Shown in pieces: positions 7,222 through 14,274 of a stretch of 14,709 bases of DNA (the first letter of the stretch is position 1; each line of letters begins with the position of its first letter). Made by a program: the position numbers and the translations under genes. The notes beneath the pieces were generated by a model. The model was not told the origin of the DNA. It did not search any database and saw only the letters and a program-made list of their open reading frames with translations. This DNA comes from Caulobacter sp. CCH9-E1 (GTDB taxonomy: Bacteria; Pseudomonadota; Alphaproteobacteria; Caulobacterales; Caulobacteraceae). The DNA is taken from the NCBI RefSeq assembly GCF_001556515.1, contig NZ_LSJA01000322.1, forward strand, positions 1 to 14,709. The letters run 5' to 3'.

Positions 7222-8442
7222 TCAGACGCGGACGGCGGCGGCGTCGCCGTGCAGAGTCGGCCAGACGGCGCGCCAGCGGGCCTTGAGGCTGTGGAGAGCG
7301 ACCAGGGCGAACAGCGCCAGCAGGGCGAAGCCGATGAAGCCGGACTGGTAGGAGCCGGTCATCTTCTTGGCGAGACCCAGGGTCGAGGCCAGGTAGAAGC
7401 CGCCGATCCCGCCGGTCATGCCGATCAGGCCGGTCATGACCCCGATCTCCTTGCGGAAGCGCTGCGGCGCCAGCTGGAACACCGCGCCGTTGCCGGCGCC
7501 CAGCGCCAGCATCGAGAACATCAGCACCGCCAGCGCCGCATAGGCCGAAGGCAGCTGGAAGCTGGCGACCGCCAGGCCGATCGCCGCGAGGGCGTAGACG
7601 AAGCTCAGGGTGCGCACCCCGCCGAAACGGTCGGCCAAGGCGCCGCCCACCGGCCGGATGAAGGAACCGGCGAAGACGCAGGCGGCGGTGAAGAAGCCCG
7701 CGATGACCGGATCCAGGGCGTATTCGGAGTTGAAGTACATCGTCAGCGACGAGGCCAGGCCAACGAAGCCGCCAAAGGTCACCGCGTAGAGCAGCATCAG
7801 CCACCACGCGTCCGGGACCTTCAGGACGTTCAGGTACTCGCTCAGCCTCTTCGGCGCGGGCTGCTCGGGCGCGTCCTTGGCCAGCAGCATGTAGACGACG
7901 AAGGCGATCGCCAGCGGGATGGCCGCGAGGCCGATCACCGTCTGCCAGCCGAAGACCTTGGCCAGGGCCGGCGCGAACAGCGCCGCCAAGGCCGTGCCCG
8001 AGTTGCCGGCGCCGGCGATGCCGAGGGCCAAGCCCTGGTGTTCCTGCGGATACCAGCGCGAGGCCAACGGCAAGGCGACCGCGAACGAGGCGCCCGCTAC
8101 GCCCAGGATCACGCCCAGGGCCAGGACCTGATGATAGTTGTGGATCCCAACGACCCAGGCCAGGACCAGGCCCGCCAGCACGATCAGCTGGCCGATCATA
8201 CCCGTCTTCTTTGGGCCGATCCGGTCGACCAGCACGCCGTTGACCAGGCGCAGCAAAGCGCCAGCCAAGACGGGAACGGCGACCATCAGGCCCTTCTGGG
8301 CGGGATCGAGATGGAAGTCTTTGGCGATGGCCACGCCCAGAGGCCCCAGGATCACCCAGACCATGAAGCTGAGATCGAAATAGAGGAAGGCGGCGAACAG
8401 GGTCGGCGCATGGCCGGCCTTCAGGAAGTCGCGGGAGATCAT
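7222..8442 (-). CDS. narK: Nitrate/nitrite transporter of the major facilitator superfamily (NNP family)
   Basis: The 406-residue integral membrane protein has the hydrophobicity of a 12-helix MFS transporter with a polar central linker near residue 200 (DAPEQPAPKR). Signature regions of nitrate porters are present: an Arg in TM2 (LLRLVNGVLVDRIG), the glycine-rich run GIAGAGNSGT in TM5, and its counterpart GMTGGIGGFYLAS in TM11. It should import nitrate, and possibly exchange nitrite, across the inner membrane. It is the first gene of the operon feeding NasA and NirBD. The start has GAGG five bases upstream (8448-8451), and this Shine-Dalgarno lies in a possible switch helix described separately. 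Symbols in use for relatives include narK, nasA and nrtP; function is firm, the symbol is a convention. Confidence 0.93.
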   Translation of the reverse strand: MISRDFLKAGHAPTLFAAFLYFDLSFMVWVILGPLGVAIAKDFHLDPAQKGLMVAVPVLAGALLRLVNGVLVDRIGPKKTGMIGQLIVLAGLVLAWVVGIHNYHQVLALGVILGVAGASFAVALPLASRWYPQEHQGLALGIAGAGNSGTALAALFAPALAKVFGWQTVIGLAAIPLAIAFVVYMLLAKDAPEQPAPKRLSEYLNVLKVPDAWWLMLLYAVTFGGFVGLASSLTMYFNSEYALDPVIAGFFTAACVFAGSFIRPVGGALADRFGGVRTLSFVYALAAIGLAVASFQLPSAYAALAVLMFSMLALGAGNGAVFQLAPQRFRKEIGVMTGLIGMTGGIGGFYLASTLGLAKKMTGSYQSGFIGFALLALFALVALHSLKARWRAVWPTLHGDAAAVRV

Positions 8443-8447
8443 GACGG

Positions 8448-8456
8448 CCTCGGATG
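8448..8456 (-). promoter_or_regulatory. narK Shine-Dalgarno inside a sequence complementary to P2
   Basis: Read 5' to 3' on the minus strand, CATCCGAGG ends five bases before the narK ATG; GAGG (8451-8448) is the likely ribosome binding site. CATCCGAG (8456-8449) is the exact reverse complement of CTCGGATG at 8512-8505, which is the loop of P2 plus one stem base on each side. Pairing of the two would hide the binding site and break P2. Confidence 0.5.
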
Positions 8457-8474
8457 TTTGCGTGTCTGCGAGAG

Positions 8475-8492
8475 CGGAGCGTCGTCGCTCCG
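8475..8492 (-). promoter_or_regulatory. Third leader hairpin, 7-bp stem without T tract
   Basis: CGGAGCG and CGCTCCG pair perfectly around a four-base loop, just after P2 and before the narK Shine-Dalgarno. In the classic model this would be the terminator that NasT overrides, but the bases that follow (CTCTCGCAGAC) are not U-rich, so an intrinsic terminator is not well supported. A Rho-dependent or purely structural role is possible. Confidence 0.5.
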
Positions 8493-8499
8493 GGTGGCT

Positions 8500-8545
8500 G
8501 ACCGCATCCGAGCGGTCCTCTGGCAGCCGCGAACGCCGTTGTTCG
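8500..8545 (-). ncRNA. Candidate ANTAR (NasT) target: two tandem hairpins in the narK leader
   Basis: On the transcribed strand, hairpin P1 (8545-8530) is CGAAC, loop AACGGC, GTTCG; its six-base loop has A at position 1 and G at position 4, the pattern known for ANTAR-protein RNA targets. Twelve bases later hairpin P2 (8517-8500) is GACCGC, loop TCGGAT, GCGGTC; a six-base loop with G at position 4 but U instead of A at position 1. GGCT just before and AGCC just after could extend P2. The genes for the ANTAR protein NasT and its partner NasS lie directly upstream on the same strand, and NasT is known to act on nitrate-operon leaders. The hairpins are seen; binding is inferred. Confidence 0.6.
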
Positions 8546-8675
8546 TTGGCCTGAGCTAAAGGGAAAACGATGCCGGGCGATCTGTCACGCTGACCGAGAC
8601 GTAGAGACCGACATCAACGCTCGGCGCTCACTTGCTCATCATTGAGGCAGCGACGGCGCCCGCGAAGAAGGCAGA

Positions 8676-9821
8676 TCAGCCCTGAACACGGGCGATGTCG
8701 AAGCTCTCGGCATAGGCTCGCGCGGCGTTCGGGTCGAAGGGGCGTCCATCAAAAAGCCGCGCCTCGACGGGGGCGACGGCGTCGGCGAACACGAGCGCCG
8801 GCTCCAAGACGGGGCCCAGCGACAAGGCCGCCTCCCGATAGAGATCGGGCCGATAGACCTGATCGACGATGGCGTTCAGGTCCCGGCTCGGGTCGATCTG
8901 TCCCCAGCGGATCATCTGGGACAGGAACCAGAGGCCATGCTCGCGGCGCGGCAGCCCGGCGGCGTCCCGGTGGAAGATCAACTCGTGCTCTAGGGCCCTG
9001 GCGATCGCCGTCGGCGTCGCCTCGATACGATCGGGGCCGGCGAGATGCGCGATCAGCGCGTCGCGATTTTCGGGGGCGTCCGCCCAGGCCGCTCCGCGAA
9101 TGATCGCCCGCAAAAGCGCGCGTAACTCGTCGGGCTTCCGGACGGCCAGCGCCCCGCTGACCCCAAGGACCTTGTCGGGACCGTCTGGCCAAAGCTGAGA
9201 CGAAGCCGCCAAGATGCGACCTATTCCCTCCAGTTCGGCGACGGCGTTCCAAGGCGCCCCGACGCAGAAGCCGTCGATCTCCCCTGCCCGCATCCGCTCC
9301 ACCATGCGTGGCGGCGGGATCACGACGAGGCGTACGTCGCGGTCCGGGTCGATCCCGCCCTGCGCCAGCCAGTAGCGCAGCAGATAGTTGTGCATCGAAT
9401 AGGGAAAGACGACGGCGAAGGTCAGCGGCCCATCGCCCCGCGCGCGCCGTTCGGCGATCAGCGCCTGGAGACATGCGGCCGATGGCGGCGGCCCGGCGAG
9501 GCCGGTGGACACGCCTCCCAGCGCCTCGAAGAGCGCCATCGAAACCGTGATCGCGCTACCGTTCCGGTTCAGAGCCAACGGCGCCAGCACGACGCTTCCG
9601 GAATCCTCGGCCGCCATCGCCAGGGCCATCGGCGCCAGCATATGGGAGCCGTCCAGCGCGCCGACGGCGACCTTGTCGCGGACGGTCGCCCAGGAGGCCT
9701 CGCGGACCAGCTCGACGGCCAGGCCCTCGTCCTCGAAGAAGCCTTGGGCCTGGGCGGCGATCAGCGGCGCGCAATCGGTCAGTGGAATGAAGCCGAGGCG
9801 GAGTTCGGACAAGCCGCTCAC
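8676..9821 (-). CDS. nasS: Nitrate/nitrite-sensing regulator NasS (NrtA/CmpA-like, cytoplasmic)
   Basis: The 381-residue protein is a periplasmic-binding-protein fold of the NrtA/CmpA family, recognised from LRLGFIPLTDCAPLIAAQ, the GFFEDEGL and SWATVRDKVA runs and DGSHMLAPM. It has no signal peptide or lipobox, which separates the NasS sensor from secreted transport proteins. In known systems NasS binds and holds NasT when nitrate and nitrite are absent and releases it on ligand binding. The start is GTG at 9821, overlapping the nasT stop as GTGA, so the pair is probably translated together. No NrtB/NrtC-type ABC transporter genes are nearby, which supports a sensor role. The 233 bases downstream, before narK, hold the leader described separately. 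Confidence 0.92.
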   Translation of the reverse strand: MSGLSELRLGFIPLTDCAPLIAAQAQGFFEDEGLAVELVREASWATVRDKVAVGALDGSHMLAPMALAMAAEDSGSVVLAPLALNRNGSAITVSMALFEALGGVSTGLAGPPPSAACLQALIAERRARGDGPLTFAVVFPYSMHNYLLRYWLAQGGIDPDRDVRLVVIPPPRMVERMRAGEIDGFCVGAPWNAVAELEGIGRILAASSQLWPDGPDKVLGVSGALAVRKPDELRALLRAIIRGAAWADAPENRDALIAHLAGPDRIEATPTAIARALEHELIFHRDAAGLPRREHGLWFLSQMIRWGQIDPSRDLNAIVDQVYRPDLYREAALSLGPVLEPALVFADAVAPVEARLFDGRPFDPNAARAYAESFDIARVQG

Positions 9822-10390
9822 GAAGCATCCCCCTTCAGCACGCCCACGAAGGCCAGGAGGTCCGCGGCGATCACGCCGATCGGCTTGCCGCGATCCATGG
9901 CCAGCTTGCGCAACAGGCGATAGGCCCCATCCTCGTCCAGGCCCCGCTCCTTCATCAGGAGGCCCTTGGCCCGGTCCACGACCTTGCGCGACTCCAAGTC
10001 CGCCTTCGCCCTGGCCAGATCGCTACGAAGCTGGCGCGTCAGGGCGAACCGGCTCATGGCCACGTCGAGTATGGAACGAACGCGATTGGGCGCCAAGCCA
10101 TCGACCACATAGGCGGCGACCCCGGCGCGCACCGCCTGCTCAGCCAAACCCGGTTCGGATCGATCAACGAACATCACCACTGGATGGCCCTGACTCGACT
10201 CCTTGAGGCTGTCGAGCGTGTCGCGGTCGGGGCTCTCGGCGGCGATCACCACCACGTCGGGCGCGAAAGCCAGGACTTCGGCTTCGTTATAGAGTGCCGA
10301 ATGGCGCACCTCGAGGGGCTCGATACCCTCAAGCCCTTCGGCCACCAGTTCGGCTCGGACCTGATCGGGGTCTATCACGAGGACGCGCAT
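9818..10390 (-). CDS. nasT: ANTAR-domain antiterminator NasT
   Basis: The 190-residue protein has a receiver-like N-terminal domain (about 1-115) and an ANTAR RNA-binding domain (about 120-180) with the conserved AKGLLM (141-146) and AYRLLRKLA (156-164). In relatives NasT binds tandem hairpins in the nitrate operon leader and raises expression unless held by NasS. The expected phospho-acceptor Asp, in the PDVVVI strand, is Ala50; the following ESPDRDTLD run is the normal NasT continuation. It therefore should not work by phosphorylation, which fits control through NasS. The ATG at 10390 keeps the start of the first receiver strand; no strong Shine-Dalgarno precedes it. I see no clear promoter in the 290 bases upstream. 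Confidence 0.94.
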   Translation of the reverse strand: MRVLVIDPDQVRAELVAEGLEGIEPLEVRHSALYNEAEVLAFAPDVVVIAAESPDRDTLDSLKESSQGHPVVMFVDRSEPGLAEQAVRAGVAAYVVDGLAPNRVRSILDVAMSRFALTRQLRSDLARAKADLESRKVVDRAKGLLMKERGLDEDGAYRLLRKLAMDRGKPIGVIAADLLAFVGVLKGDAS

Positions 10391-10535
10391 GAGGCTGACC
10401 TAGGCGTTGTCGGACAGGTTTGTGGAGCGCCGCCACGCCGCTGCTTTTCGTAAAGTCAAAACTGCCCAAATCACAGGCGCCGCCCAATTCGTCCATCAAC
10501 GCGCTTCAAGCCGGCGCTTACCCCTGTTTAAGAGT

Positions 10536-10667
10536 GGTTGGTTCGCGGCGGCTTTTGGAGCGTTGACCGCGGCCAGTGCGCTGTGACTACGCTTTCTCCC
10601 ATACGACCCGCTGGAGTGGCTATGGCGCTCCCTCGTCTATTGGAAGCGTCAGCCCATGGTGCGGTGA
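10536..10667 (+). pseudogene. Remnant of the 3' end of a DUF418 membrane-protein gene
   Basis: On the plus strand, opposite to both neighbours, one frame reads YDPLEWLWRSLVYWKRQPM and ends at TGA 10665-10667. This closely resembles the conserved C-terminal end of DUF418 (YeiB-like) membrane proteins. The same frame upstream gives a hydrophobic stretch (GWFAAAFGALTAASAL), then TGA at 10584-10586, at a place where the family usually has a Trp; TGG to TGA is one base change. Further upstream the frame stays open but looks unlike a membrane protein and no start is convincing. The rest of the gene (roughly 300 codons or more in intact members) is absent from the window, its place being taken by the nas locus. 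It is probably non-functional. The family call is from memory of the motif, not from a search. Confidence 0.65.
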
Positions 10668-10680
10668 AGAAGGGCCTTTG

Positions 10681-11583
10681 CTAAGCCGCCGCTTGGCGCA
10701 AGGCGTACCGACGCGCGGTTTGAACCAACGCCCTGAACGCGGCCGAAGCGTTTCTGCGGCCTGAATAGTAGAGGCAGAGCGGCGCGATCGGCGGGGTCCA
10801 GTCCGTCAAGAGCCGGACCATTCGACCGGCCGCGATGTCGTCGGCGACATCGGCTTCCATGAGGTAGCCTATGCCCATGCCTCCCAGAACCGCGGCGCGC
10901 ACGAGGCTTGTTTCATCGAGGGTCAGGGGCCCCTGGGGATCGAGCTGGATCACTTCGCCCGCCTTTTCGAACCCCCAGCGAAGCAGCGCGCCGTTGGGCA
11001 ACCGAACCCGAATGCACGGATGGTTCAGCAGATCCGCTGGAACACGCGGCGGATCGGTCAGGTAGTCGGGCGAGGCGACGACGGCGTGGCCGCGAGGGAC
11101 GCCCAGAGGCAGGGCGATCATGTCGCTCGGAACCAGATCGGCGCGTCGAAGACCGAAGTCAAAGCCGTCCGCCACGATGTCGACCAGCTTGCCCTCCGTG
11201 ACTAGGTCCACGTGCACCTGCGGATAGCTGCGTACGAAATCCAGGATCAGCGGCTCAAAGATCTCCCGTGCGGCGCTCGGAAAAGCGTTGATGCGCAGCA
11301 TTCCGGACGGCGTGTCCTGCTGCGACCGCGCCGCCTCCACCGCATCATGGATGCTCTGCACCGCCGGGCGCAACTGCGCGACAAACGCGCGCCCCGCGTC
11401 GGTCAGGGAAACGCTGCGGGTCGTGCGATGAAACACCCTCACCCCGAGCCGTTGTTCGAGCTTGGCGACGGTGTTGCTCAGCGCGGTCGTCGACAAGCCC
11501 AAATCCAGCGCGCCCGCGCGGAAGGATCCTTTGCGAGCGATGGCCAGCACGGCTTCCAGCTCGATGAGCTTGAGACGCTCCAT
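10681..11583 (-). CDS. LysR-family transcriptional regulator
   Basis: The 300-residue protein has the LysR winged helix-turn-helix at about residues 3-60 ([18 protein letters not shown], then [33 protein letters not shown]), a linker helix, and a type-2 periplasmic-binding effector domain (from about 90, RINAFPSAA to the end). The start chosen at 11583 ([12 protein letters not shown]) has a strong GGAGGGG three bases upstream and fits the usual family start; the frame is open 26 codons further, but that region is the divergent promoter area. It is divergent from the SnoaL-like and dehydrogenase genes, the standard arrangement in which the LysR protein controls the divergent unit. The effector is unknown. 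Confidence 0.93.
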   Translation of the reverse strand: MERLKLIELEAVLAIARKGSFRAGALDLGLSTTALSNTVAKLEQRLGVRVFHRTTRSVSLTDAGRAFVAQLRPAVQSIHDAVEAARSQQDTPSGMLRINAFPSAAREIFEPLILDFVRSYPQVHVDLVTEGKLVDIVADGFDFGLRRADLVPSDMIALPLGVPRGHAVVASPDYLTDPPRVPADLLNHPCIRVRLPNGALLRWGFEKAGEVIQLDPQGPLTLDETSLVRAAVLGGMGIGYLMEADVADDIAAGRMVRLLTDWTPPIAPLCLYYSGRRNASAAFRALVQTARRYALRQAAA

Positions 11584-11672
11584 TATCCCCTCCAGCACAA
11601 CACCACATGCCGATTTGTCCCGATTATCCGGATGCTGGTCCAGTCCTAAATTGAGCTTCATCAGCCGTCCGA

Positions 11673-11695
11673 GAAGCCGACTTCAATGGAAGCCG
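11673..11695. promoter_or_regulatory. Candidate operator in the LysR/SnoaL divergent region
   Basis: GAAGCCG occurs twice (11673-11679 and 11689-11695), 16 bases apart, with CTTC (11681-11684) between, so GAAG-N4-CTTC-N4-GAAG forms two overlapping inverted repeats. A perfect palindrome ATCCGGAT lies at 11626-11633. Either could be a LysR protein site; neither is a clean T-N11-A box. The assignment rests on position and symmetry only. Confidence 0.3.
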
Positions 11696-11702
11696 CACCT
11701 AG

Positions 11703-11713
11703 CCCCCCCCCCC
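11703..11713 (+). repeat. Run of eleven C, 26 bases before the SnoaL-like gene
   Basis: The homopolymer lies between the candidate operator and the AAAGGAG ribosome binding site of the next gene. It is the longest single-base run I noticed in the window. Such tracts can change length by slippage, and are also a common place for sequencing error. Confidence 0.9.
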
Positions 11714-11739
11714 TCGCCGTCCTGAAGAAAGGAGCCGTC

Positions 11740-12069
11740 ATGACCATCGCGTTGCCCCGCCCCATCTCCCGCTATTTCGACGCCGACAAAAGCAAGGATG
11801 CGGACGCCATCGCCCAATGCTTCACGGGCGGAGCGGTCGTTCGCGACGAACGCAACACCTATGTGGGGCGTGACTCCATCCGTCGATGGAAAGAGCAATC
11901 ATCGAAAAAGTACACCTACAGCGTCGAACCGTTCGCGATCGTCGTCGACAAGGGCCGCATCGTCGTGACCGCCCACCTTACCGGCGACTTCCCCGGCAGC
12001 CCCACGGATCTGCGCTACTTCTTCGTTCTCGAGGACGACCAAATCGCCGACCTGGAGATCACGCTGTGA
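11740..12069 (+). CDS. SnoaL/NTF2-like small protein
   Basis: The 109-residue protein fits the SnoaL-like NTF2-fold group: an N-terminal helix with [20 protein letters not shown], then [21 protein letters not shown], and beta-strands with [18 protein letters not shown]. Members act as small ketosteroid-isomerase-like enzymes or ligand-binding proteins; the substrate cannot be read from sequence. The start at 11740 has AAAGGAG five bases upstream; a start at 11686 would add 18 residues through the poly-C tract and has no ribosome binding site. Its stop overlaps the dehydrogenase start as GTGA, so the two are coupled and probably work on the same pathway. The divergent LysR gene is the likely regulator. 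Confidence 0.85.
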   Translation: MTIALPRPISRYFDADKSKDADAIAQCFTGGAVVRDERNTYVGRDSIRRWKEQSSKKYTYSVEPFAIVVDKGRIVVTAHLTGDFPGSPTDLRYFFVLEDDQIADLEITL

Positions 12070-12842
12070 GCCCGCGCGACTTCGAGGGCGTTCGCGCCGT
12101 GGTCACCGCCGGCACCAAGGGCGCTGGGCGCGCGACGGTGGAGCGACTGCTGAAAGGCGGCGCGCGTGTCGTCACCGCCGCCCGTAGCGCCGCCAACGCC
12201 CCCATCGGCGCCTCTGTCGTGGAAGTCGACCTGACGAGGCCGGAAGGCGCGGACCAGCTGGCGCGGGCCGCGATCGAACGCCTGGGCGACGTCGACGTCC
12301 TGGTCCATGTGCTGGGTGGTTCGTCCTCACCGGGCGGCGGCTTCGCTGCGCTCACCGACACGCACTGGGCCGCCGAGCTCGACCTCAACCTGATGACGGC
12401 GGTGCGTCTGGACCGGGCCCTGTTGCCGCGGATGCTGGCGCGCGGCCGTGGCGCGGTCGTCCACGTTTCATCGATCCAGCGGACGCTGCCGCTCCCCGAG
12501 TCCACCACGGCCTACGCCGCCGCCAAGGCCGCCCTCACCACCTACAGCAAGGCGCTTTCCAAGGAAGTCGGCCCCAAGGGCGTGCGCGTCAACGTCGTCT
12601 CGCCGGGTTGGATTCACACCGAAGCGGCCGACGATCTGATGCGCCGGATCGCCGACAGTACGGGCGGAAACCTTGAGACGGCGAAACAAAGTATCCTCGA
12701 CGCCCTTGGCGGGATCCCGCTCGGTCGGCCGGCCAAGCCCGAGGAGGTGGCGGAGTTGATCGCTTTTCTGGTGTCGGACCGCACCTCGGCCATTCATGGC
12801 GCGGAGTACGTCATCGACGGCGGCACGATCCCCACCGTCTAG
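12066..12842 (+). CDS. Short-chain dehydrogenase/reductase (SDR)
   Basis: The 258-residue NAD(P)-dependent oxidoreductase has the cofactor motif TAGTKGAG (14-21), a GG-type replacement of the usual NNAG (VLGGSS at 82-87), catalytic Asn108, Ser136, Tyr150 and Lys154 (YAAAK), and the classical C-terminal [14 protein letters not shown]. The start is GTG at 12066, inside the stop of the SnoaL-like gene, with GGAG seven bases upstream; the open frame continues upstream to 11886 but only as an out-of-frame overlap. The substrate is not determinable. Pairing of an SDR with a SnoaL-like protein under a LysR regulator is common in aromatic or xenobiotic metabolism, which is context only. Confidence 0.92.
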   Translation: MSPRDFEGVRAVVTAGTKGAGRATVERLLKGGARVVTAARSAANAPIGASVVEVDLTRPEGADQLARAAIERLGDVDVLVHVLGGSSSPGGGFAALTDTHWAAELDLNLMTAVRLDRALLPRMLARGRGAVVHVSSIQRTLPLPESTTAYAAAKAALTTYSKALSKEVGPKGVRVNVVSPGWIHTEAADDLMRRIADSTGGNLETAKQSILDALGGIPLGRPAKPEEVAELIAFLVSDRTSAIHGAEYVIDGGTIPTV

Positions 12843-12968
12843 CCGCCCAGGGTCACGCCCCGCATCGGCGCCCAGGCCGTCGAGATCAAGGGCGGTCAAG
12901 TCCTCGTCCTTAGCCAACCCGAGCAGGCGCCGGCCCGTCGTGCGCGCCGGCGGCCTCGCCGAGAATGA
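12843..12968 (+). other. Coding-like stretch after the dehydrogenase stop, no start codon
   Basis: The dehydrogenase frame stays open for 41 more codons after its TAG, ending at TGA 12966-12968. It includes a protein-like run (VEIKGGQVLVLSQPEQ) with mostly G/C third positions, then an Arg-rich tail. No start codon, ribosome binding site or recognisable family is present. It may be the remnant of another gene's end, or chance in GC-rich DNA. Confidence 0.3.
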
Positions 12969-13011
12969 CGGCTGGAAACCGCCGACGCTCTCCTGCTATG
13001 CGACAAGCTCC

Positions 13012-14205
13012 ATGACTTTCAGAATGCCCCCCGTCACCGCCTGGTCCGCCGCCCTGATCGCCGCCCTGATTGGCTTTGGCGGCACGGTGGCTCTAGTGGT
13101 CCAGGCCATGAAGGTCTTGGGCGCCAGTCCTGAACAGACGGGCTCCGCCGTCACCGCCCTCTGCCTGTCGATCGGTCTCGCGGGCGCGGCGATGTCGATC
13201 GGCCTGCGGATGCCTGTGGTGCTGGCCTGGTCCACGCCGGGCGCGGCCTTGCTGGCCGGAACCACCGCCCAGCTCTCATGGCCCGCCGCCGTCGGCGTCT
13301 TCGTGGTCGCGGCCGTGCTGGCGATCGTGCTGGGCCTTATTCCGGCTCTGGGTCGACTGGCCGAGAAGATTCCAAGCACCGTCGCTTCGGCCATGCTGGC
13401 CGGCGTCCTGCTGCCGTTCTGTTTGACCCTTTTTCGCACCGCCGCGGTGGATCCGGTCCTGGTCGGCGTGATCCTGGCGGTCTTCCTCGCGGCCCGGCGG
13501 CGCGCGCCGCTGTACGCCATGCTTCTGGCCTTAACAGCCGGAGTGGCCCTGACGCTGGCGCGCGGCGGCCTCTCCTTGCCATCCTCGGGCCAAGTCCTGG
13601 GAATGCTGGCGCCTCAAGCGCCCGCCTTTCAGCCCGCGGCGATCATCAGCCTCGCCCTGCCGCTGTTCCTGGTCACCTTGGTCTCGCAGAACCTGCCCGG
13701 CCTAGTGGTGCTGCGCACGGCGGGCTATCACCCACCCGCTCGGCCGCTGCTCGCGGGGGTCGGTCTGGCGTCGTTGCTGGCCGCGCCATTTGGCGCCCAC
13801 GGCGTGAATCTCGCGGCCATTACAGCGGCCATCTGCACCAATCCAGAAGCCCATCCGGACGCGGCGCGGCGATGGATGGTCGGCGTGATCTATGCTGGCG
13901 TCTATCTGCTGCTGGCGTTGTTTTCGCCGTTCCTTGTTGGCGTGTTCTTGGCGTTGCCTCACGCGGTGATCGCGGCCCTGACGGGGCTGGCCCTGATCCC
14001 AGCCCTGCTCGGCGCGCTAGAGTCTATGTTGGCGCCGGGCGCGGACCGTGATCCAGCGATCGTCACCTTTCTGGCCACGGCTTCGGGGGTGTCGCTGCTA
14101 GGCGTTGGCTCGGCCTTCTGGGGTCTGACGGCGGGCTTCCTCGCCCTAGGCGTCCGGGCGCTCCTTCGCCGCGGCGCGCGGGCGAAGCGGGCGGGCTCAA
14201 CCTAG
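13012..14205 (+). CDS. benE: BenE-type benzoate/H+ symporter family transporter
   Basis: The 397-residue inner-membrane protein is hydrophobic throughout, with about 11-12 likely helices. Family marks are the N-terminal GFGGTVALVVQAMKVLGAS, the RMPVVLAWSTPGAALLAG run, the LVSQNLPGLVVLRTAGY segment and AAPFGAHGVNLAAITAAIC, all typical of BenE proteins, which import benzoate with protons. A true benzoate substrate is not proven: many genomes have BenE relatives away from benzoate genes, and none of the ben/cat enzymes are seen here. The start at 13012 was chosen for domain position; a second ATG at 13024 is equally possible and neither has a clear ribosome binding site. It follows the dehydrogenase by 169 bases on the same strand, so a shared operon is possible. 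Confidence 0.88.
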   Translation: MTFRMPPVTAWSAALIAALIGFGGTVALVVQAMKVLGASPEQTGSAVTALCLSIGLAGAAMSIGLRMPVVLAWSTPGAALLAGTTAQLSWPAAVGVFVVAAVLAIVLGLIPALGRLAEKIPSTVASAMLAGVLLPFCLTLFRTAAVDPVLVGVILAVFLAARRRAPLYAMLLALTAGVALTLARGGLSLPSSGQVLGMLAPQAPAFQPAAIISLALPLFLVTLVSQNLPGLVVLRTAGYHPPARPLLAGVGLASLLAAPFGAHGVNLAAITAAICTNPEAHPDAARRWMVGVIYAGVYLLLALFSPFLVGVFLALPHAVIAALTGLALIPALLGALESMLAPGADRDPAIVTFLATASGVSLLGVGSAFWGLTAGFLALGVRALLRRGARAKRAGST

Positions 14206-14274
14206 TATCGCAAGCGTCGGTTACGACTGAAACCCAAGAGCTCGCATCCGGCGTCACCCGGTAACCGAGACCCG

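Noticed and set aside
5519..7351. 610-codon plus-strand open frame opposite nirB
   Set aside because: GC-rich shadow frame; composition rich in His, Arg, Gln and Asp repeats and no recognisable domain, while the minus strand has a complete NirB.
7193..7807. Upstream extension of the nirB frame by 205 codons
   Set aside because: It runs antisense-phase through the transporter gene on the same strand, is Arg/Gly-rich and lacks family similarity; NirB begins naturally at 7192.
7249..8559. 436-codon plus-strand open frame opposite narK
   Set aside because: Shadow of the transporter gene; the protein is Gln/Arg/His-rich with no domain.
8546..8675. Promoter for the narK operon
   Set aside because: I looked for sigma-70-like and sigma-54-like (GG-N10-GC) elements; only partial matches such as TTGATG and TCTACGTC at wrong spacing were found, so none is called.
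11584..11661. Longer LysR start at 11661
   Set aside because: The 26 extra residues lie in the divergent promoter region, and a strong GGAGGGG precedes the start at 11583.
12796..13011. Longer BenE frame starting at 12796
   Set aside because: It overlaps the end of the dehydrogenase and adds a Ser/Arg/Pro-rich stretch not seen in BenE proteins.
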